This document shows positions 25,405 to 33,350 of a stretch of DNA of 40,606 bases, one piece after another. Positions within the stretch are counted from its first letter, which is position 1. The number at the start of each line of letters is the position of its first letter. The notes beneath the pieces are model-generated. The model was not told the DNA's origin. It saw only the letters and a list, made by a program, of their open reading frames with translations, and searched no databases. Both the position numbers and the translations under genes were made by a program. This DNA comes from JAZFYD01 sp036443405 (GTDB lineage: Bacteria; Planctomycetota; PLA2): positions 1 to 40,606 of the forward strand of contig JAZFYD010000184.1 of assembly GCA_036443405.1 (NCBI GenBank), written 5' to 3'.

Positions 25405-26034
25405 TTAAGTGTTCGTGGCAGGCCGAATGGTTACCCGTCCGCCTTCGATGTGGATGCGGTCGTCAATGTATAGCCGAATCGCCTCGGGATACGCCTCGCA
25501 TTCGGCCTCGAAAACGCGTGCCGCGAGGCGGTCCACGTCGTCGCCATCGAGAACCGGGACCCGGCGCTCAACCAGGATCGGGCCGTGGTCGTACTCGTCG
25601 TCGGCGACGTGCACGGTGCACCCCGACTCCTTCGCGCCGCTTTGCAGGACGGCTTGGTGAACCCGGTCGCCGTACATGCCGCGGCCACCGTACTCGGGCA
25701 ACAGGCCCGGGTGGATGTTGAGCATGCGGCCCATCCAACCATCCTCGACCGGAAGCATTCGTAGAAACCCCGCGAGACACACGAGATCCGCGCCGACCTC
25801 CTCGATCTTCGGCCACGTCTGCGCACCGTACAACTCGGGCGACAGGTCGCGGCGGCCGGCGGACACATGAACGTCGACACCCCGGGCGGCCAGTCGCTCA
25901 ACGGCCGCGCAGTCCGAGCGGCTCGCGATCGTCCGGACGACGCGCGCGTCTAATTCGCCCGCTTCGATCTTGTCGAGCAGGTTCAAGACGGTGCGGCCGC
26001 CGCCGGACACGAGCGTAACGAGTCGCAGCGTCAC
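25405..26034 (-). CDS. purN: phosphoribosylglycinamide formyltransferase PurN
   Basis: The 209-residue enzyme transfers the formyl group of 10-formyl-THF to GAR in de novo purine synthesis. The catalytic triad is visible: Asn106 and His108 in MLNIHPGLLPEYGGRGMYG, and Asp149 in VADDEYDHGPIL. The 5'-phosphate loop reads VSGGGRTVLNLL instead of the common GSGSNLQ, a slightly divergent form. The ATG overlaps the stop of the purine nucleoside phosphorylase gene by 4 nt, so the two are coupled. Formyltransferase relatives (Fmt, ArnA) are longer; the length and motif set fit PurN. Confidence 0.92.
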   Translation of the reverse strand: MTLRLVTLVSGGGRTVLNLLDKIEAGELDARVVRTIASRSDCAAVERLAARGVDVHVSAGRRDLSPELYGAQTWPKIEEVGADLVCLAGFLRMLPVEDGWMGRMLNIHPGLLPEYGGRGMYGDRVHQAVLQSGAKESGCTVHVADDEYDHGPILVERRVPVLDGDDVDRLAARVFEAECEAYPEAIRLYIDDRIHIEGGRVTIRPATNT

Positions 26035-26861
26035 GACGCGTCCCCCAACCCCGACAGGAGCGCGAGGAGCAGCGATTCGAGTCGGGGAGCGCTCTCGTTC
26101 GCCACCGCGATGATCTCCTCGACGTTGACGGGTTGCAGCGCGTCGGGATCACACACGTCGGTGACCACGCTGAACGCCGAAGCCAAAAGGCCTGCGTGCA
26201 CCGCCGCAATCGCCTCCGGAATCGTCGACATGCCGACGACATCGGCGCCGATTTGCCGGAGCCAGCGGTACTCCGCCCGCGTTTCCAGTTGCGGGCCGGG
26301 GACTGCGGCCAGGACGGCGCGCGGGACCGAGAAACCGAGCTTTCTTGCCTCGACCATCGCCGTTTCGATGAGCGCCCGGTCATACGGTTCGCTCATGTCG
26401 GGAAAACGCGGCCCGAGGCGTTCGTCGTTGGGCCCTGTGAGTGGCGAATCGCCCGTCAGGTTGATGTGATCGTCGATGCAGACGATGTCGCCCTTTTCGA
26501 GGTCCGGGTTCATGCCGCCGACCGCGCTCGTGACGAAGAGCCGCTCCGCGCCAAGCGCCTTCGCCACATACACGGGCAGGACGATGTCCGAGAACGAGTA
26601 GCCCTCGTAGACGTGAAAGCGGCCCTGCATGACCGCCACCGGGACGCCGGCCAGTTCGCCTAACAAAAGGTCTCCCGCGTGCCCGGGCGCCGTCGACCGC
26701 GGAAAGTGGGGGATGTCGCCATACGGGACGGTCACGGCGCCGGCGATCTTGTCGGCCAGCGCGCCCAAGCCCGTCCCCAGAATGATCCACACCCGCGGCG
26801 CCGGGCCGCGATCGCGCAAAAATGCTGCGGCCTCGGAGACGGATTCGAACGCGACGCTCAT
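26031..26861 (-). CDS. punA: purine nucleoside phosphorylase (trimeric PunA/DeoD-like)
   Basis: The 276-residue protein is of the low-molecular-weight trimeric PNP/MTAP family. It has the phosphate-site IILGTGLGALAD, MQGRFHVYEGYS, VTSAVGGMNPDLEKGDIVCIDDHINLTG, the purine-site VPGPQLETRAEYRWLRQIGADVVGMSTIPE with Glu193, and VVTDVCDP with Asp235. It cleaves purine nucleosides with phosphate in salvage. In 6-oxopurine PNPs the residue equivalent to Asp235 is usually Asn; Asp is associated with 6-aminopurine use, so the specificity may be widened. It overlaps both the upstream DUF167 gene and downstream purN by 4 nt, giving a purine salvage/synthesis operon. Confidence 0.93.
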   Translation of the reverse strand: MSVAFESVSEAAAFLRDRGPAPRVWIILGTGLGALADKIAGAVTVPYGDIPHFPRSTAPGHAGDLLLGELAGVPVAVMQGRFHVYEGYSFSDIVLPVYVAKALGAERLFVTSAVGGMNPDLEKGDIVCIDDHINLTGDSPLTGPNDERLGPRFPDMSEPYDRALIETAMVEARKLGFSVPRAVLAAVPGPQLETRAEYRWLRQIGADVVGMSTIPEAIAAVHAGLLASAFSVVTDVCDPDALQPVNVEEIIAVANESAPRLESLLLALLSGLGDAS

Positions 26862-27181
26862 GAAGCGAGCAAGGTTACCAAGCGGGCCTGCAGTTCCGCG
26901 TGATCCATGCCCTGAAAGAGCACGACCTTTTTTCGCGCGGATTCGCCCGAGAGCAACTCGACGCGGTTGGCGGGCCAGTCCAGCAGCCGGGCCAGGAGCC
27001 GGCAGACGGAACGGTTGGCTTTGCCCCTTTCCGGGGCGGCCGTAACGCGCACCTTGAGCGCGTCGCCGTGTACGCCGGCAACCTCTTCGCGGGATGCGCT
27101 GGGCACAACGTGAACCAGAAGGGTGACGCCGCGCCCGTGCGTTCCGATGCGCGCGCTGTCTTGCCTCCGTTTCGCGGCCAC
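26858..27181 (-). CDS. DUF167 (YggU-like) family protein
   Basis: The 107-residue protein of the small DUF167/YggU family has the diagnostic text LLVHVVPSASREEVAG, ALKVRVTAAPERGKANRSVCRLLARLL and VELLSGESARKKVVLFQG. The function of the family is unknown. It starts 1 nt after the stop of the large kinase gene and overlaps the PNP gene by 4 nt, so it is transcribed and translated within the same operon. The first 19 residues are basic and could be an extension; an internal start would be possible, but none is better supported. Confidence 0.9.
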   Translation of the reverse strand: MAAKRRQDSARIGTHGRGVTLLVHVVPSASREEVAGVHGDALKVRVTAAPERGKANRSVCRLLARLLDWPANRVELLSGESARKKVVLFQGMDHAELQARLVTLLAS

Positions 27182-27182
27182 G

Positions 27183-30182
27183 CTAGTCGGGCAACTTAGC
27201 GGGCTCAGGGGCTTTTGGGATTGCGACCGGATCGGCCGGGAAGAAGTCGTCGCGAACGGGTAGGCGCAGCGGCAACACGTCCAGGAGGAATCCCGTGCCC
27301 GCGAACCGGTTTTCGAACGCCTTGAGGCGTGCCTGCATCGCTGGGATTCGTTTCGGCTCCTTGGCGACGGTGCTCAGGTACTCGCAGTACGTGATGTACT
27401 CCGCCAGCGCTTGGGCTTCCTTCTTGGCTCGTTCGAGCATGAACTTCGCGGCCGGCCCGTAGGTCTTGTCCGCGACGAGTTTCTCGAAGTGCCGCGTGCT
27501 GGCCATGAACTGGAAGGTCTCGAAGCAAAACGCGCCGAGCGCGAACTCGATGGCGGGTGTGGGCGCCTTCCAGCGGGGTTCGCCCTCGTGCATGAATGCG
27601 TCCTGGTAGACCCAATCCATGCCGAAGTTGCCGAGCCGCTGGTCGGTGGGGCTTTTGGCCGTGCGCTTGAACCGGAACTGATCGGCGTTCCTGATCGATC
27701 CCTTGAACTTCACGAGGGTGCCCGAGAGCATCTTGCGGCCGTTTTGCGGGTCGGCCGGAAGGCTCATCTTCACGTGGCGGAACGGCCCGCCGGCTCGATT
27801 TTTCAGCGACGCTTGGATGCCTCGCTGCCATTCCTGGCAGAGGTAGCGCATCCAGAGCAGGAACTCGCGGCGCTCCTTGATGTAGCCCTTGTAGCGGCCG
27901 GTTTGAAGCTGTCGCGCCAGCTTTCCGTACTCGGCCAGCGCGCCCGAGTTGTCGTCGCCGAAGTTGAGGTTCATGACGTGGTTGAACGTCGCGCCGTGAA
28001 GCGTGCGGATCAACCGAAGCCGGTCGCGAATGAGGTTCCGGTCCGAGAGCAACAGTTCGGCCCGGCGTTTCTTGAGTTCGTCGTTCAGGGCCTTCGCGCG
28101 GTTGCGCGCGGAGACCGCGAATCCGGCCAACTCCTCATGGTCCGGCGCCACGCCCTCGGCCTGGAAGGCGCGCTCCGCGTCGTCGAGCACTTTGATCGCC
28201 TCGAGGACCTCGGTTTCGTTGTCGGCCGTGACCACGAGATCCTTCGTGAAATTGTCGATCTTCTTCCAGTGCGCGTTCGCCGCGGAGATGACGGCCTGGG
28301 CCTTCTTCTTCCAATACCTGCGGGCCTGCTCGAACTTGGCTTTGACCTTTGGAAAGTCCTGAATCGTCTGCTCGTCGCGTTTGTCGGTGGGGTTGACCCA
28401 CTTCCAGTCGACGATTTCCTGGAACGGATCGGGGCGCGGCTTGTCGTCCGGATCCAGCACAGCCATGTCGATGGCGTGGTTGTACGCGAGGCCGAACTCG
28501 ATGTTCTGAATGAACTTCAGGTGCTGTGTCTCGCCCGCTGCGTCGATGGCATCGATCTTCTTCGAGATCGCTTTGACCTCCGCGAGCTTCGCGCCGATCG
28601 TGTCGCGTCCCGTCTGGAGTTTGTCATCGATCCACTTGGCGCGCTCGCGAGCCTTCTGGGCGAGGTCGGGATAGTCCTCGTCGTGCGTCTCGGCGTAATC
28701 CTCGAAATCAGCGGCCATCCGCTTCCACTCGCGCTCGTACTTGCCCGACGTCTCTTCGTCGTTGAACACCGCGCCGATCGGATGCAGGTCGCTCTGGTCG
28801 CCCTTGATCGCGAGGAGCGCATTCTGCGCATCCTTTTTCTTGCCCTCCCTGGCCGCGGCGGCCAGACGTTCCTGGTCCCGTTTCCGCTGCTCCCGGAGCT
28901 TGATGTTCTTGGCTTCGGCTTCCTTGTCCTTGACGATTTCCGGATCCTTCGACAGGGCATACCCGCCAAACACGATCGCGCCGATCGCAAGAATGATGAC
29001 CGGAATCAGGACACGCTTTGGGACGCCTCTCTTGATGACGGCGCCCTTGATGCCGTGCTCCGCGCAGATCTTCTCGAGCGCGTGCACGAGATCCGTCGGG
29101 CTCTGGTAACGCTTGCCGGGATCCTTCGCCAAGCACCTGGCCAAGACCGCGTCGAGTTCGCTCGGAATCGACTTCTCGCGGCTCGAAGCGAGCGGCGGCG
29201 GCTCCTTGATGTGCTTGAGCACGATCTCCTTCGCGGTCTTGCCGGAAAACACGGTCGTGCCGGTGAGCATCCGGAAGAACGTCGCGCCGAGGCTGTAGAT
29301 ATCTGCGCGTTGATCCACCTCTTTGCCGAGCGCCTGCTCGGGCGGGATGAAATGCGGCGTTCCGATGATGCCTTCGTCGGCACCTCCCTCACCGCGCTTG
29401 GCGAGACCGAGATCGGCGATCTTCACTCGGCCGTCGTCGTTGATCATCAAGTTGTCCGGCTTGATGTCGCGGTGGACGATGTGCTTTTTTTCCGCGTACT
29501 CGAGGCCGTGCGCAGCTTCGAGGACCTGCAGGATCGCCTCCTCCCAGGGAAGCTTGGTCTCCTGCTGCAGGACCTCCTCGATGGAGCCCTGTCCGATGAA
29601 CTCCATGGAGAAATACGAGTACTCGCCCTCGCGGCCCGTGTCGTAGACCTGGACGATGTTCGGATGGATCAGCTGGCCGGCCGCGCGCGCCTCGTTGATG
29701 AAGAGATCGCGGAACGATTTGTCGGCGGCGAGTTTCGGCGCCAGGACCTTGAGTGCGACGTCGCGGTGCAGCGAAAGCTGGGTGGCGCGATAGACCGTGC
29801 CCATGCCGCCCTTGCCGACGACCTCTTTGAGCGCGTACCCGCCGATGATCTTGCCGATCAGCGGGTCATCCGTGGGATCCGGCGCCTGCTTCGGCGCCAG
29901 GCGCAGCTTCAGAACGGTGTCGCCCACGCGGAACTGGTTGTTCGCGGCGATCAGGCCCCTGTCGACCTTCTTGTCGCCGACAAAGGTCCCCGCCGAGGCG
30001 GTCTTGTTCTCGAGCAGGATGCGGTCACCCTTGAGTTGCAGCGTGCAGTGCGGGTGGAGCACTTTGGGGTCGGTCAGGACGAGGTCGGCGTCCTCACCGC
30101 TACCGATCACGAGCGGTCTGCCGTCCAGTATCCGTAGCTGTTTACCCCGATCGGGGCCTTGACTGACCGTAAGGATGTACAC
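27183..30182 (-). CDS. Ser/Thr protein kinase with N-terminal FHA-like domain and one membrane helix
   Basis: The 999-residue signalling kinase has an FHA-like domain at about 22-95, a catalytic domain at about 115-375, one membrane helix at about 391-410 (VLIPVIILAIGAIVFGGYAL), and a long helical extracytoplasmic region rich in Lys/Asp/Glu. Kinase motifs are intact: GKGGMGTVY (123-131), Lys145 in VALKVL, HRDIKPDN (237-244), DLG (257-259), GTPHFIPPEQ and ADIYSLGATFFRMLTG. The FHA part lacks the usual Arg, Ser and Asn contacts (VIGSGEDADL, VLHPHC, GTFVGD), so phosphothreonine binding is doubtful. The start is GTG at 30182 with GGAG about seven bases upstream. It leads the operon with DUF167, PNP and purN. 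Targets are unknown. Confidence 0.93.
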   Translation of the reverse strand: MYILTVSQGPDRGKQLRILDGRPLVIGSGEDADLVLTDPKVLHPHCTLQLKGDRILLENKTASAGTFVGDKKVDRGLIAANNQFRVGDTVLKLRLAPKQAPDPTDDPLIGKIIGGYALKEVVGKGGMGTVYRATQLSLHRDVALKVLAPKLAADKSFRDLFINEARAAGQLIHPNIVQVYDTGREGEYSYFSMEFIGQGSIEEVLQQETKLPWEEAILQVLEAAHGLEYAEKKHIVHRDIKPDNLMINDDGRVKIADLGLAKRGEGGADEGIIGTPHFIPPEQALGKEVDQRADIYSLGATFFRMLTGTTVFSGKTAKEIVLKHIKEPPPLASSREKSIPSELDAVLARCLAKDPGKRYQSPTDLVHALEKICAEHGIKGAVIKRGVPKRVLIPVIILAIGAIVFGGYALSKDPEIVKDKEAEAKNIKLREQRKRDQERLAAAAREGKKKDAQNALLAIKGDQSDLHPIGAVFNDEETSGKYEREWKRMAADFEDYAETHDEDYPDLAQKARERAKWIDDKLQTGRDTIGAKLAEVKAISKKIDAIDAAGETQHLKFIQNIEFGLAYNHAIDMAVLDPDDKPRPDPFQEIVDWKWVNPTDKRDEQTIQDFPKVKAKFEQARRYWKKKAQAVISAANAHWKKIDNFTKDLVVTADNETEVLEAIKVLDDAERAFQAEGVAPDHEELAGFAVSARNRAKALNDELKKRRAELLLSDRNLIRDRLRLIRTLHGATFNHVMNLNFGDDNSGALAEYGKLARQLQTGRYKGYIKERREFLLWMRYLCQEWQRGIQASLKNRAGGPFRHVKMSLPADPQNGRKMLSGTLVKFKGSIRNADQFRFKRTAKSPTDQRLGNFGMDWVYQDAFMHEGEPRWKAPTPAIEFALGAFCFETFQFMASTRHFEKLVADKTYGPAAKFMLERAKKEAQALAEYITYCEYLSTVAKEPKRIPAMQARLKAFENRFAGTGFLLDVLPLRLPVRDDFFPADPVAIPKAPEPAKLPD

Positions 30183-30242
30183 GCCGCTCTCCAGTGTTAC
30201 CGGCCCGTCGGCTGACGCCGTTGGAGCACCTGGGCCTAAATG

Positions 30243-30962
30243 CTACTCGATCGTCCCTCGCCCGCCGATGAGCGCCGTCCCAATACGGACATGTGTTGCA
30301 CCTTCCCGCACGGCAACAAGATAATCGCTACTCATCCCCATGCTCAGGAAACGGAGCGGCGGGCCGTCACCGGCGCTCCGGGGGGTCCCGTTGAGATCGT
30401 TTCGGAGCAGGCGCAGAGCTCGGAAATGGGGGGCCGCCGCCTCGGCGTCCTTGGACGCCGGGGCCATGGTCATCAGACCCAACACCTGCAGATTTTCGGC
30501 GTTTCGTGCCCTACGCAGGAGTGAATCCACCGCATCGGGCCGGACACCAAATTTCGAGTCCTCACCTGAGACATTGACCTGCAAGAAGATGCCGAGGCGC
30601 TTCCCGGTTGCCGCGAGAGCGTCGATCAGCCGCTCGGAGTCCACCGAGTGGATCGTGTCGAAGAGCTCGGCCGCCTGGCGGGCCTTGTTTCGCTGGAGGT
30701 GGCCGATGAGGTGCCAGTTCAAGGCGTCCGGAACGTGGACCGCCTTCTCCCGCGCCTCCTGAACCCGGTTTTCCCCGATGATCTTCAGCCCTGCCGCGGC
30801 CGCTTCGCGAACCCGCCTCGCGCCATGGCCCTTCGTCACCGCCACGATGGTGACGGAGTCCGCGGCGCACGGGGACGCCGCGCGCTCGGCCTCGATCGCG
30901 GCTTCGATGGATCGAAGGCGCTCTCGGATCGGGCCGGGATCGAGATCGGGTTGGTCAGCCAT
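30243..30962 (-). CDS. yggS: YggS-family PLP homeostasis protein
   Basis: The 239-residue protein has the single alanine-racemase-like barrel of the YggS/PROSC family. It shows Lys44 for PLP in IVAVTKGHGARR, IIGENRVQEAREKA, WHLIGHLQRNKARQAAELFDTIHSVDS, FLQVNVSGEDSKFGV, LGLMTMAP, and the terminal FLSMGMSSDYLVAVREGATHVRIGTALIG. It binds pyridoxal phosphate and helps vitamin B6 and amino-acid homeostasis in the cytoplasm; no catalytic activity is established for the family. The ATG at 30962 lacks a clear SD. It precedes the kinase gene by 60 nt on the same strand and is divergent from the PQQ lipoprotein gene. Confidence 0.95.
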   Translation of the reverse strand: MADQPDLDPGPIRERLRSIEAAIEAERAASPCAADSVTIVAVTKGHGARRVREAAAAGLKIIGENRVQEAREKAVHVPDALNWHLIGHLQRNKARQAAELFDTIHSVDSERLIDALAATGKRLGIFLQVNVSGEDSKFGVRPDAVDSLLRRARNAENLQVLGLMTMAPASKDAEAAAPHFRALRLLRNDLNGTPRSAGDGPPLRFLSMGMSSDYLVAVREGATHVRIGTALIGGRGTIE

Positions 30963-31050
30963 ATCGTCAGCCAGTGCGCGGATTCCGACTCTACGTTGTA
31001 ACTCATGTTAGGCAAGGGAGATAGGAACGCCGGGCGCGTGCGGAATGGTG

Positions 31051-31079
31051 TTGACACTCCAGACCCGCCTATGTATCGT
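31051..31079 (+). promoter_or_regulatory. sigma70-type promoter of the PQQ lipoprotein gene
   Basis: A perfect TTGACA (31051-31056), 17-nt spacer and TATCGT (31074-31079). It predicts a start near 31086 and a leader of about 79 nt ending with AGGGAG before the ATG. This is the best consensus promoter in the window. Confidence 0.65.
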
Positions 31080-31164
31080 ACGCGCCGCTTTTCGAGCATT
31101 AGGCCCGTTCCCCAACGATAGGGATCGGGCCGCGTGTGATGGTTACCCCGTAGGGAGATTCGGA

Positions 31165-32700
31165 ATGGCCAAACGGCTCCTCGTCGTCGCGTTGATGTCC
31201 CTTGCCATAGTTGCTTGCAAATCCTCCAACGGCGGAGGCAATGCCGGTGGTGGTTCCAGTTCGGCTAGATCCTCGGGATCGTCCGGTGGCGCACAGTTGC
31301 GTGAATGGGACGCGATTGAGAGTGGACTTCGGTCGCTTCCGATCGACGCTCTCGTTCTTCGCATGGATCTCTCCAAGGCTGGTGAACGTGAGGGAGGCGA
31401 GTTGCGCGTGGCGCAGATGCACCTGCTTCGCGAGTTGATCCTGGTCGAGACCGCCGATGCGAAACCGACTCTCTACGCGTTCGACCGCGCGAACCTGAAC
31501 TCCGCTTGGGTCGCCACGATCCACGAAGCTACGAAGTTCACCGTGGCCGAGGGTCCGGATGTCATCTACCTGGTCTCGGCGCACTACGTGCACGCGATCA
31601 ATTCAGGCACCGGAACACGCGCGCTGCGCCTACCCAGCGGGTTGGCCGCGCCGCCGCTGAGGCTTCCGTTCACACCGACCGGCGGCGCCGCGGCCCAGAG
31701 CGGCACGTTTTATGTCCCGTCGCTGGGCAGCCCAGGCAACAACAAGAACATGGAGTCGTTCAGCGGAGTTACCGGCCAGCGCGGCTGGGGGTATCGCGCC
31801 CATGGGCGCATCCGCGGCGATCTGAAGATGGGCGGCAGTTGGGGCGATCCGAAGCTCTACTTCGCGACGCACCGCGGCAAGCTTGTCTGCATGGACGCCA
31901 AGAACTACGCCTACCGTCCCGCCGACGTCCGCTGGGACCACTGGCTCGACGATCCGATCGAGCACGACTTCTTCGTGACCAGGGATGCCTCGGACGGGAA
32001 ACCCGGCGCCATCTTTGCTGCCGACCGCTCCGGCGGGGTCTACTGCATCGATCGCATCACCGGGGTTCGTCGCTGGGTGAACCACAGCGGGCAGCATCCC
32101 GTCGGGGGCGTGGCCGTTTTCGGCGACGTCTGCGTGGTTCCGATGGCGAGCGGCCTCTACGCCTATGACACCACCAACGTCCTCTACAACGTCAATGTGG
32201 ATCGCGGCAACGGCGAGATGACGTCGCACACCGTGCGCGGCAGCAAGCTCTTCCGCGTCGGCGGCGGCGCGACGGCCGACATCCAGACGGGCGGCAGCAC
32301 GATTGCTCTCACCCTCGAGATTCAGGGCGAGGTTCTCTACGCAGCGGCGGCAGGGGATGACGAGGCGCAAATCGTGGTGAACGGGAGCGCGGCCGGCAAC
32401 CGTGCCGCGGTGCGCGGCGGCGATTCGATCTCCGTGGGCGACACGCAGATCACGATCGTCGATCGCGGACAGGAGCCGCTGTGGAAGGATCTCGAGTACG
32501 AGCGCGCTGTGGCCCGCGTCGGCGACCGTTTGGTCGTCGCCAACGGCAGCGAGCTTTCGGTGGTCAACGCGCGGACAGGCGAGAAGGAAGCCGGTCCGGT
32601 GGCGTTGCCCGGCGCACGCATCATCCCGGCCAACACGGATGACGGGACGTTGTTCGTCGTCGGCGGCGACGCCGTCGTCTACGCGCTTCTTCCCCGCTAA
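31165..32700 (+). CDS. PQQ-propeller lipoprotein
   Basis: The 511-residue protein has a lipoprotein signal MAKRLLVVALMSLAIVAC (lipobox AIVAC, Cys18), then a Gly/Ser linker (SSNGGGNAGGGSSSARSSGS) and a beta-propeller with PQQ-like repeats: PTLYAFDRANLNSAWVATI, AAPLRLPF-like strands, GKLVCMDAKNYAYRP, GGVYCIDRITGVRRWVN, SGLYAYDTTNV and ELSVVNARTGEKEAGPV. It is probably anchored in a membrane facing the periplasm. No cofactor-binding residues can be picked out; many such proteins are scaffolds. The ATG at 31165 has AGGGAG eight bases upstream; the frame extends 40 codons upstream but the signal peptide fixes the start. A strong terminator follows. Confidence 0.88.
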   Translation: MAKRLLVVALMSLAIVACKSSNGGGNAGGGSSSARSSGSSGGAQLREWDAIESGLRSLPIDALVLRMDLSKAGEREGGELRVAQMHLLRELILVETADAKPTLYAFDRANLNSAWVATIHEATKFTVAEGPDVIYLVSAHYVHAINSGTGTRALRLPSGLAAPPLRLPFTPTGGAAAQSGTFYVPSLGSPGNNKNMESFSGVTGQRGWGYRAHGRIRGDLKMGGSWGDPKLYFATHRGKLVCMDAKNYAYRPADVRWDHWLDDPIEHDFFVTRDASDGKPGAIFAADRSGGVYCIDRITGVRRWVNHSGQHPVGGVAVFGDVCVVPMASGLYAYDTTNVLYNVNVDRGNGEMTSHTVRGSKLFRVGGGATADIQTGGSTIALTLEIQGEVLYAAAAGDDEAQIVVNGSAAGNRAAVRGGDSISVGDTQITIVDRGQEPLWKDLEYERAVARVGDRLVVANGSELSVVNARTGEKEAGPVALPGARIIPANTDDGTLFVVGGDAVVYALLPR

Positions 32701-32721
32701 CAAACCGAGTTTTCAACACCG

Positions 32722-32762
32722 CCCGCCCGCCTTGTTTTCTGAATGAGGCGGGCGGGGTTTTT
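32722..32762 (+). terminator. rho-independent terminator after the PQQ lipoprotein gene
   Basis: An 11-bp GC stem (CCCGCCCGCCT at 32722 with AGGCGGGCGGG at 32746), a 13-nt loop, and five T residues. It ends about 20 nt before the tatA -10 element. Confidence 0.9.
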
Positions 32763-32781
32763 GGATGACGCCGGTGGGCGG

Positions 32782-32787
32782 TAGAAT
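32782..32787 (+). promoter_or_regulatory. -10 element TAGAAT of tatA; predicts a leaderless mRNA
   Basis: TAGAAT is followed by CTCCAGC (7 nt) and the GTG start codon at 32795, so transcription would begin at or next to the start codon. TTTTGG 17 nt upstream is a weak -35. The same arrangement is seen before rpe. Confidence 0.55.
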
Positions 32788-32794
32788 CTCCAGC

Positions 32795-33031
32795 GTGACA
32801 CTCCTCGGTTTCGGCCAGCCCAGCCTCTGGCAACTGCTCATCGTCCTCGCGATCTTCTTGCTCCTGTTTGGCGCCAACCGGCTCCCGAACATGGCCCGCA
32901 ACCTCGGCGCATCGCTCACCGAGTTCAAGAAGGGGCTGAAGAACGGCCGCGACGAGTCCGACGATTCGCCCACCAAGCTCGACCCGAAAGACGGCGACTC
33001 GGGCGACGGCGACGAGTCCGCGAAGAGCTAG
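32795..33031 (+). CDS. tatA: twin-arginine translocase subunit TatA/E
   Basis: The 78-residue protein has one N-terminal membrane helix (LWQLLIVLAIFLLLFG) and the hinge motif FGANRLPNMARNLGASL. An amphipathic helix (LTEFKKGLKNG) and an acidic, disordered tail (DESDDSPTKLDPKDGDSGDGDE) follow. It matches TatA in size and layout and would form the pore of the folded-protein export system in the inner membrane. GTG at 32795 is preferred to the in-frame ATG at 32765: the latter adds ten non-family residues and would place the -10 element inside the gene. tatC is not in the window. The gene ends beside inverted-repeat element A. Confidence 0.93.
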   Translation: MTLLGFGQPSLWQLLIVLAIFLLLFGANRLPNMARNLGASLTEFKKGLKNGRDESDDSPTKLDPKDGDSGDGDESAKS

Positions 33032-33056
33032 CGCGAGATCATCGCTGCGAGCGCGG

Positions 33057-33350
33057 CTGGGCATCGCTCAAGAAGAAGAAGAGTTACCACAGAGACACAG
33101 AGGTCCGAGCCGAGGTTCACGGAGGCGCTTCTCCGAAAACGCACCGTCCCCGAGCGAGCGGGCCGTGCAGTTGGAAAAAATAGAAAGAGAATGAGCGTCG
33201 GCCGCGCTTGCCTTACCCCTTTTTCCTCTCCTTCGAAGTGTCCAGGCCATCCCCGATTCAGCGCAGGAACGCCTCCGTGAACCTCTGCCTTCCCCTCTGT
33301 GTCTCTGTGGTAACTCTTCCTCTTCGAGGACGTCCGCGCGCGCAATCTAG
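33057..33350. repeat. inverted-repeat element, copy A (interior flipped)
   Basis: This fills the 315-nt gap between the convergent tatA and tilS genes; no gene is seen in it. Arms at 33081-33103 and 33294-33316 are perfect 23-nt inverted repeats (core ACCACAGAGACACAGAG). Inner arms GAGGTTCACGGAGGCG (left) and its complement (ending near 33286) add 16 pairs. The interior (CTCCGAAAACGCACCG..., GGAAAAAATAGAAAG..., TTACCCCTTTTTCC) is collinear with copies B and C. The outer ends are exchanged: the left edge CTGGGCATCGCTCAAG matches the complement of the right edge of copy B, and the right edge (...CGCGCAATCTAG) matches the complement of the left edges of B and C. It includes the tilS stop codon. 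Confidence 0.85.

Noticed and set aside
27411..30137. 908-codon plus-strand open frame opposite the FHA-like/Ser-Thr kinase gene
   Set aside because: It is a mirror of the real kinase frame caused by high GC and codon bias; its translation is low-complexity Arg/Leu/Asp text without any domain, while the minus strand has intact kinase motifs.
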